A model generated the notes under the pieces. That model did no database searches and was not told the origin of the DNA. It was given only the letters and a program-made list of their open reading frames with translations. Positions 58,405 through 64,000 of a DNA stretch of 64,000 nucleotides are shown piece after piece; within the stretch, counting starts at the first letter, position 1, and each line of letters opens with the position of its first letter. The stretch comes from Xenorhabdus griffiniae (lineage in GTDB: Bacteria > Pseudomonadota > Gammaproteobacteria > Enterobacterales > Enterobacteriaceae), in contig NZ_CP147737.1 of NCBI RefSeq assembly GCF_037265215.1, positions 2,760,001-2,824,000 on the forward strand, given 5' to 3'. The position numbers and the translations under genes were made by a program.

Positions 58405-58430
58405 ATTATACAGGCCGAAATCGGTTGCCT
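58405..58430 (-). promoter_or_regulatory. guaBA promoter -10 and PurR-like operator
   Basis: On the minus strand TATAAT (58405-58410) stands 56 bases before guaB. AGGCAACCGATTTCGG (58415-58430) just upstream agrees with the PurR consensus ACGCAAACGTTTTCGT at 12 of 16 positions. guaBA is PurR-repressed in E. coli. The -35 is poor. Confidence 0.6.
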
Positions 58431-58522
58431 CCAGCATTTTTTGAAAAAAATTCTTGATTAGTAATATGATGGGATTAATATCAGTCGATTAAGTCATTGT
58501 TTTAAAATTTGATCTAGCTCAC

Positions 58523-59890
58523 ATGTCACTACCAATCAATACCGGAATTTTTTCCGTTAGCCGTTTAAACCAGACTGTTCGTCAGTTGCTTGAGCTGGAA
58601 ATGGGCAGAATTTGGTTATCCGCCGAAATATCCAATTTTTCTCAGCCATCGTCAGGGCATTGGTACTTCACATTAAAAGATGAGCGAGCACAGGTTCGTG
58701 CGGCTATGTTTCGCAGCCACAATTTGAGGGCAACGTTTCGTCCACAAAATGGTCAGCAGGTATTGGTGCGGGCACAAATCACATTGTATGAGCCAAGGGG
58801 TGACTATCAACTGATTGTAGAAAGTATCCAGCCTGCCGGAGATGGTTTGCTGCAACAACAGTTTGAAATGTTAAAGCAAAAGCTTTCCACCGAAGGCTTG
58901 TTCGATCAAATTCATAAAAAATCATTGCCCTCTCCGGCCAAACGACTTGGTGTCATCACTTCCAGTAGTGGCGCAGCACTGCATGATATTCTGCATATCC
59001 TGAAACGCCGTGATCCTGCCTTGCCAATCGTCATTTATCCTACAGCTGTTCAGGGAGCCGAAGCGCCATTACAGATTATTCGGGCAATCGAACTGGCAAA
59101 TGCACGACAAGAGTGTGATGTTTTGATTGTCGGGCGAGGGGGCGGATCTTTGGAAGATTTGTGGTGTTTCAATGATGAACACGTGGCACGGGCAATATTC
59201 CAAAGCCATATTCCCATTGTTAGTGCTGTCGGTCATGAAACCGATGTCACTATTGCGGATTTTGTCGCTGATTTACGCGCACCGACACCTTCTGCGGCAG
59301 CAGAGTTAGTTAGCCGCAATCAAATAGAGTTATTGCGACAAATACAATCCCTGCAACAACGTCTGGAAATGGCAATGGATTATTTCTTTGCTCAAAAACA
59401 ACAGAGAGTTAATGTATTGCAGCATCGCCTCCAGCAGCAACGTCCTGATTTACAACTGGCGCGCCAGCAGAATCATTTAGCTGAGTTACGGCAAAAGTTG
59501 ATTGATCGTTTTTTACGTTGCCTGAAACAGCGATCAGTTTCGTATGAGAAGCTGAATCAACGATTGTTACAAATCCATCCTGAGCGGGAAATTCAGCGCT
59601 ACAGCCAATCCATCCAACAATTTGATTTTCGTTTAAAACAGTCCATCGAACGACAGTTAGGGCGTTATCGGGAAAAGTTTGCCATTTCCTGTTCGCGCAT
59701 GGAGGCTGTTAGCCCACTGGCAACGTTAAGTCGTGGTTATAGTATTAGCGAAGCTCCTGATGGAAAGTTGCTAAGACAGGTTAAGCAAGTCAAAGCAGGT
59801 GATATGCTGAAAACACGGTTGCAGGATGGCTGGATTGATAGCCAGGTAACGCAGGTTACAAAAGCCAATAAGAGAAAGAAATTAAAATAG
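58523..59890 (+). CDS. xseA: Exodeoxyribonuclease VII large subunit
   Basis: A 455-residue nuclease subunit (456 in E. coli). N-terminal OB fold with [38 protein letters not shown], catalytic core with [17 protein letters not shown] and [28 protein letters not shown], a long coiled coil at about 265-395 and a C-terminal segment [12 protein letters not shown]. Degrades single-stranded DNA with XseB. Divergent from guaB, as in E. coli. Confidence 0.97.
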   Translation: MSLPINTGIFSVSRLNQTVRQLLELEMGRIWLSAEISNFSQPSSGHWYFTLKDERAQVRAAMFRSHNLRATFRPQNGQQVLVRAQITLYEPRGDYQLIVESIQPAGDGLLQQQFEMLKQKLSTEGLFDQIHKKSLPSPAKRLGVITSSSGAALHDILHILKRRDPALPIVIYPTAVQGAEAPLQIIRAIELANARQECDVLIVGRGGGSLEDLWCFNDEHVARAIFQSHIPIVSAVGHETDVTIADFVADLRAPTPSAAAELVSRNQIELLRQIQSLQQRLEMAMDYFFAQKQQRVNVLQHRLQQQRPDLQLARQQNHLAELRQKLIDRFLRCLKQRSVSYEKLNQRLLQIHPEREIQRYSQSIQQFDFRLKQSIERQLGRYREKFAISCSRMEAVSPLATLSRGYSISEAPDGKLLRQVKQVKAGDMLKTRLQDGWIDSQVTQVTKANKRKKLK

Positions 59891-59894
59891 ATTT

Positions 59895-59925
59895 ATATAC
59901 CAATCTAACGTCAAGATGCATGTGT
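59895..59925 (+). repeat. R2 left-end fragment
   Basis: TATATACCAATCTAACGTCA followed by AGATGCATGTG, about 6 bases after the xseA stop. The rest of the element is absent. Confidence 0.65.
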
Positions 59926-59928
59926 ATA

Positions 59929-59960
59929 GATAGCGGTGGTTCTTCACCGCTATCGTTATA
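59929..59960. terminator. Hairpin between xseA and the TonB receptor gene
   Basis: GATAGCGGTG (59929-59938), loop GTTCTT, CACCGCTATC (59945-59954): a perfect 10-bp stem with a weak T tail, between two convergent genes. Confidence 0.6.
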
Positions 59961-59992
59961 TGGCTATTTAGATGCTATTTCCGCTAGCGAAA

Positions 59993-62260
59993 TTAGAAAC
60001 GAATTTCTGCTCCCATGACGTAGGTTCTGCCACGAGCGGTTTGGGTTTTAGTATCTTGGTCCGCCATCATCGGTGACGTATTCATACGGTTCAATGCGTC
60101 AGAATAGTTTCGATTAGTTAGATTCTGCACAGAGAATTTAAGCAATAAATTTTTATTAATCTGATAATCGCTATACAGATCAATTATTGTTGGAATTTTA
60201 TCTGATTTTTCCATTACGATTTTATTATCATCATCCCGTTCATCTCCAGGACTCTGATGATAAGATTGCCCTGTATATTTTATAATAGTTCCTATCCGAA
60301 GTTTTTCATCCAAGAAACGAACACCGGTATCTAATGTCAAATAGCGTTCCGGCAATTGAGATTCCGGACTTGCGCCAAAATAATATGTCGCTAATGATGT
60401 CGGTTGCTGTGTTTTCTGTTGACTATATGCCAATGAACTATAGAACATACCCGCATCATAGTTAGCAGAGATCTCATATCCTTTCATAGTTACTGGTTTC
60501 AGGCTATTGGTATAGATATAAGCGCTAACATTCGGGTTAAGTGAATCCTCTTCTTCGGCGGTCAATTTTCCATCAAGCTTACACAATTTCTTTCCAGTAC
60601 AAAGCATATACTGATCACTACTAATGTAATTTTTTATTTTGGTATGGAATAATGTTGCTTTTAAACGAAATGTATCTCCATCTACAATTAAATTCGGACG
60701 GTAGCTATTAAATCCAATTTGATAGGTCTCCGCTTTCTCCCCCTTCAGAAATGGATTAATAGAAGTACCACCGTCATTGGAATGAAAAATTTCCTGAGCA
60801 TTAGGGGCTCGCATTGAACGGGTATAGCTTACAAACGGTTGAAACTCAGGAATAATTTCTGCCGATAATAAGATATTTGGATTAAATCCACGCTCTTTCA
60901 GGTTTAATTGCGCTTCCCCTTGTGGGAAACACTCTACGCGTTCTTCACAAGCTGGCTTGAATCCTTTGACACTATAATCCAGATAATTTAACCCCAGATT
61001 AGCAGTATAAATACCACGTTCAATTTTCAACCTACTATAAATGCTGGTAATATCTTGCTTACCACTTGGAGCAAACCCATTATTTGTCCGTATTTCACTA
61101 TCACTTTTTTTATCATCTGAACTTATATCTATTTTTTTATGATATTCAGTTCTCATCCATTTGCTACCCAGCGTGAAAGCAAAATCAGTGCCACCATAAT
61201 TGAATCGGCTGGTATTGCTGATATTAATAGAATCGGATTGACTTTTTGCTTCACTCTTATCCAATACCCCCACTGAATGGCCTTGAAGACTTTGTTGACC
61301 ATTGCTGGTACTCAACATGACTTTGGTATCAACCAATTCAGTAAATGGCGTATAGTGATATTTCAAATAATAATCATTATTATCAATATGACGCTTGTTA
61401 AATTTATTATGGTAAAAACGACCGCTTAATTCCAGATCATGAAAATCATTCGGTTTAATATTGAGTTTCATCAATTGAGAATTTGGCTTTTGTTTAAATG
61501 TTTTGTTGGTACCAAACTCTTCACTGCTGATACCATCCGCATTTCGATAATGAGCTTCAATATTATGCCCACTAACAGCAAATAGCGCGCCTAAAGAACC
61601 TTCTGGGCTGAACGCTTGTGTTTTTCCTGCAAAAGCCATCATACCACTTCGGCCGATACCATTATTACCATATGACCATTTAGTACGAACGCCCAGATTA
61701 TTACCTGCGAATATGACATCATCAACACCGATAGTACGGAAATTAGCACTTCCAACTAAGGCATTAATAGAGTCAGCGTCATCCGCTTGCCCTCGTGAAA
61801 TATCAACCCGAACAATAAAGTTGGGATCAATCAAGGCACCAAACTGGCTATACGGTTGTGCACCATGTGCAAGTTCATTGGGGGAAGAACCATAAAAGGT
61901 CTGACTAACACCATCCACCATCATATTAACGCGGCCAAAGCCACTTAAGCCACGGATATTAACACTCACCACTCCTTGCCCCTGGCTTGCATCCATCTGA
62001 GTATAAGTGCCTGGCAAGCTACGCAATATGCTATCTACGGATTCTAATTTATTATCTTCCCCCACAGAGCTATAAGCCCCAGGTTTTTCCATGGCCTCAA
62101 TCTGAGGAGAATTATGATTATCCTGAGAGCCTGAAACTTTCAGGCTACTGAATCGTATGACCTTCTCTTTTTTATCATCATTGCCATTTTCAGCATAAGC
62201 GATACCCTGAAGCCCAATCAGCATTGCGCTGGCTCCCGCTATTTTTGCCACAGTTTTCAT
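59993..62260 (-). CDS. TonB-dependent outer-membrane receptor, HasR/hemin-receptor-like
   Basis: A 755-residue outer-membrane barrel. Signal peptide to about residue 23 (GIAYA). Plug domain at about 50-170 with SVDSILRSLPGTYTQM, VNIRGLSGFGRVNMMVDGVSQTFYG, close to what I recall for HasR. Then a 22-strand barrel. RSMRAPNAQEIF and, further on, NPFLKGEKAETYQIG correspond to the FRAP/NPNL box of heme receptors. The C terminus is RGRTYVMGAEIRF with the final aromatic. Substrate probably heme or a heme protein; a siderophore cannot be excluded. No hasA-type hemophore, tonB or heme-degradation gene lies nearby, and I found no clear Fur box. Confidence 0.85.
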   Translation of the reverse strand: MKTVAKIAGASAMLIGLQGIAYAENGNDDKKEKVIRFSSLKVSGSQDNHNSPQIEAMEKPGAYSSVGEDNKLESVDSILRSLPGTYTQMDASQGQGVVSVNIRGLSGFGRVNMMVDGVSQTFYGSSPNELAHGAQPYSQFGALIDPNFIVRVDISRGQADDADSINALVGSANFRTIGVDDVIFAGNNLGVRTKWSYGNNGIGRSGMMAFAGKTQAFSPEGSLGALFAVSGHNIEAHYRNADGISSEEFGTNKTFKQKPNSQLMKLNIKPNDFHDLELSGRFYHNKFNKRHIDNNDYYLKYHYTPFTELVDTKVMLSTSNGQQSLQGHSVGVLDKSEAKSQSDSINISNTSRFNYGGTDFAFTLGSKWMRTEYHKKIDISSDDKKSDSEIRTNNGFAPSGKQDITSIYSRLKIERGIYTANLGLNYLDYSVKGFKPACEERVECFPQGEAQLNLKERGFNPNILLSAEIIPEFQPFVSYTRSMRAPNAQEIFHSNDGGTSINPFLKGEKAETYQIGFNSYRPNLIVDGDTFRLKATLFHTKIKNYISSDQYMLCTGKKLCKLDGKLTAEEEDSLNPNVSAYIYTNSLKPVTMKGYEISANYDAGMFYSSLAYSQQKTQQPTSLATYYFGASPESQLPERYLTLDTGVRFLDEKLRIGTIIKYTGQSYHQSPGDERDDDNKIVMEKSDKIPTIIDLYSDYQINKNLLLKFSVQNLTNRNYSDALNRMNTSPMMADQDTKTQTARGRTYVMGAEIRF

Positions 62261-62377
62261 TAATATATTATCCTAATATTGAAGAATATTTATTATCGCT
62301 CACATTGCTTCACAAATTTGTGCAATAAAACACCCAAGACGCTGATAAAATAATCAGCATCCTGAGTAATAATTAGC

Positions 62378-62484
62378 TATGCCAATCCAACTTCAAAATG
62401 CGCGTTATATTTCCCCTCACAGAGAAGGGGAATATAAGGCATCACTTCGTTTTGCGGATTGCAACTTGAAATTTATCGATTATA
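62378..62484 (+). repeat. R2-variant palindromic repeat, complete
   Basis: TATGCCAATCCAACTTCAAA, TTATATTTCCCCTCACAGAG and its complementary arm AAGGGGAATATAA, then TCGTTTTGCGGATTGCAACT and GAAATTTATCGATTATA. Same subtype as 37425 and as the right part of the fusion at 28370-28487. It separates the TonB receptor gene from ptrB. Confidence 0.8.
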
Positions 62485-62488
62485 TTTT

Positions 62489-64000
62489 TTATTGATCTTT
62501 TAATTCTGGAAAATAAGTTTTAGCGTCATCTAACATTAATAAGAAACTATAATCAAAGGCAATGTCATTCAGACGATTAAAACGTCCTGGTTTTCCACCA
62601 TGCCCCGTATCCATATTAGTCTCTAACAATAACAGACTGTCGCCCTGTTTCATTTCCCTTAATTTCGCTACCCATTTTGCCGGCTCCCAATATTGCACTT
62701 GGGAATCATGCAAACCTGTCGTCACTAATAAATGAGGATAGCGTTGATGTTGAATATTGTCATAAGGGCTATAGGATTTCATACGGAAGTAATCTTCTTT
62801 ATTATTTGGATTACCCCACTCTTCATATTCACCCGTTGTTAATGGAATAGAGGGATCAAGCATGGTTGTCAAAACATCCACAAAAGGCACTTTTGCAATC
62901 ACACCACGGTATAATTCTGGCGCCTGATTAATGACCGTCCCCATTAATAACCCCCCCGCGCTGCCACCTTCAGCATAAACGCGCTTGCTATTACCATATC
63001 CATCAGCAATCAAGGTCTTGGTCGCATCTATAAAATCGTGGAAACTGTTTAGCTTATTTTTGAGTTTCCCCTGCAAGTACCAATTTTTACCCAAATCACC
63101 ACCGCCGCGGACATGTACCAAGGCATAGACAAAGCCTCGATCCAGCAAGCTCAGCAAGGCAGAACTAAAATAAGGATCCATGCTGATACCGTAAGAACCA
63201 TAACCATAAATCAGGATCGGATTCTCACCTTTTTTAAACAAAGATTTGCGGTATACCAGAGAAACAGGAACTTCCACGCCATCACGAGCTTTCACCCAGA
63301 TGCGCTGGCTTTGATAGTTTTCTTTGTTGAATCCTTTTACTGTCTGTTGCTTCAACAATTCACGCTCACCCGTTTGCATATTCCATTGGAATACTGAACT
63401 TGGTGTTGTCATCGATGAATAGCTATAGCGTAAAACATGGGTATCAGGTTCTGGGTTATAACCCAATGATGCCATATAGGCCGGATCATCGAATTGAACC
63501 CGTTTTTCCTGTTGGGTTTTCCAGTCAATCTGGCGGATCGATGACAATCCTTTAGTGCGTTCCTGCACAACCAACCAATCGTTGAACAGGGCAAAATTTT
63601 CCAGATCGGTATTTTCCTGTGGGGCAATCACGGTTTCCCAAGGGGAATTAATGCTATCTGTCCGATACAAGCCAAACAATGGGTTTTCGTGATTAGATCG
63701 GATATAGAACTGCCCACGAAAATGGTCTAGATCATATTCACGTTCAGCTTGACGAGCAGAAAAAACCTGCGGCTCTGATTGTGGGTGATTAGCATCAATC
63801 AGTCGATATTCTGAACTCGTGTAACTGGTACTCGAAATCAAAATATAATCAAGTGAAGTGCTTTCCGCAATCGACAGATAGAAGCGCTCATCTTCCTCTT
63901 GATAGATCTTTTTATCTTGTTGGCTATCAGTGCCATATTGGTGACGGAATAACTGATAAGGCAGCAATGTTTGTGGATCTCTGCGCACATAAAACAGCGT
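62489..64000 (-). CDS. ptrB: Oligopeptidase B (C-terminal part, runs off the window)
   Basis: The frame stays open to the window edge, so this is the C-terminal roughly 503 of an expected 680-690 residues. Prolyl-oligopeptidase-family serine peptidase that cuts short peptides after Arg or Lys. Catalytic Ser in YAEGGSAGGLLMG, Asp in TTGLHDSQVQYWEPAKW and His in DTGHGGKPGRFN are all present. The first visible residues (LFYVRRDPQTLLPYQLFRH) belong to the propeller domain. Cytoplasmic. The N terminus and start codon lie outside the window. Confidence 0.96.
   Translation of the reverse strand, partial: TLFYVRRDPQTLLPYQLFRHQYGTDSQQDKKIYQEEDERFYLSIAESTSLDYILISSTSYTSSEYRLIDANHPQSEPQVFSARQAEREYDLDHFRGQFYIRSNHENPLFGLYRTDSINSPWETVIAPQENTDLENFALFNDWLVVQERTKGLSSIRQIDWKTQQEKRVQFDDPAYMASLGYNPEPDTHVLRYSYSSMTTPSSVFQWNMQTGERELLKQQTVKGFNKENYQSQRIWVKARDGVEVPVSLVYRKSLFKKGENPILIYGYGSYGISMDPYFSSALLSLLDRGFVYALVHVRGGGDLGKNWYLQGKLKNKLNSFHDFIDATKTLIADGYGNSKRVYAEGGSAGGLLMGTVINQAPELYRGVIAKVPFVDVLTTMLDPSIPLTTGEYEEWGNPNNKEDYFRMKSYSPYDNIQHQRYPHLLVTTGLHDSQVQYWEPAKWVAKLREMKQGDSLLLLETNMDTGHGGKPGRFNRLNDIAFDYSFLLMLDDAKTYFPELKDQ

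Noticed and set aside
62338..62362. Fur box upstream of the TonB receptor (GCTGAT-AAAATA-ATCAGC)
   Set aside because: An inverted repeat exists, but it fits the GATAAT hexamer pattern poorly.

Overview
The window looks like the chromosome of an insect-pathogenic/entomopathogenic-nematode type Morganellaceae, most likely Xenorhabdus (or close to Photorhabdus). This is an inference from three things: enterobacterial core genes at high identity to remembered E. coli proteins, moderate-to-low GC, and a giant NRPS gene plus abundant short palindromic repeats among the housekeeping genes.

Layout. (1) 1-3.2 kb is an accessory left edge: a decayed transposase tail, a very AT-rich membrane phosphoethanolamine-transferase-like gene, half of a palindromic repeat and an unrecognised 115-aa gene. 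(2) 3.2-15.2 kb is the flagellar export/basal-body cluster: fliE on the minus strand, then fliFGHIJKLMNOPQR on the plus strand, with a good sigma-28-type promoter inside it upstream of fliJ and a repeat between fliK and fliL. (3) 15.6-29.5 kb is a metabolite island: one 11.6-kb NRPS gene, a convergent SDR oxidoreductase, a nest of repeats and a GQSN-type SGNH esterase. The NRPS reads C-A-T-C/E-A-T-C-A-T-C/E-T. Its last module has no adenylation domain and the protein has no thioesterase. (4) 29.8-49.0 kb is a rearranged block matching the E. coli htpX-prc-proQ-msrC ... yebY-yebZ-yobA ... holE ... yebF-yoaH-pabB-nudL-sdaA ... manXYZ-yobD-mntP-rlmA region. It includes the sRNA SdsR (minus strand, near 34.6 kb) and the Mn-sensing yybP-ykoY riboswitch in front of mntP. 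(5) 49.2-54.8 kb holds a GNAT acetyltransferase and the hexose-phosphate uptake system, with uhpT placed upstream of uhpABC. (6) 55.2-64.0 kb holds guaA and guaB (minus strand, PurR-like operator), divergent xseA, a HasR-like TonB receptor and the C-terminal part of oligopeptidase B running off the window.

Working together: the flagellar genes form a nearly complete export gate, ATPase, switch and MS-ring set. ProQ and Prc sit together as in E. coli. ManXYZ and Uhp bring in sugars and sugar phosphates, GuaBA makes GMP, and SdaA degrades serine. The NRPS island sits between fliR and htpX and is flanked by copies of the same repeat family.

At least two short repeat families recur. R1 is about 100 bp with imperfect inverted ends and a GC-rich central hairpin. 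R2 is about 105 bp with TATACCAATCTAACTTCAAG-like and TATACGCATTAAACTTCAAG-like ends. They occur whole, internally deleted, halved and fused to each other. The most unusual items are the A-less terminal NRPS module, the R1/R2 chimera and nest, the repeat embedded in the mntP riboswitch leader, and the intra-operon sigma-28 promoter.
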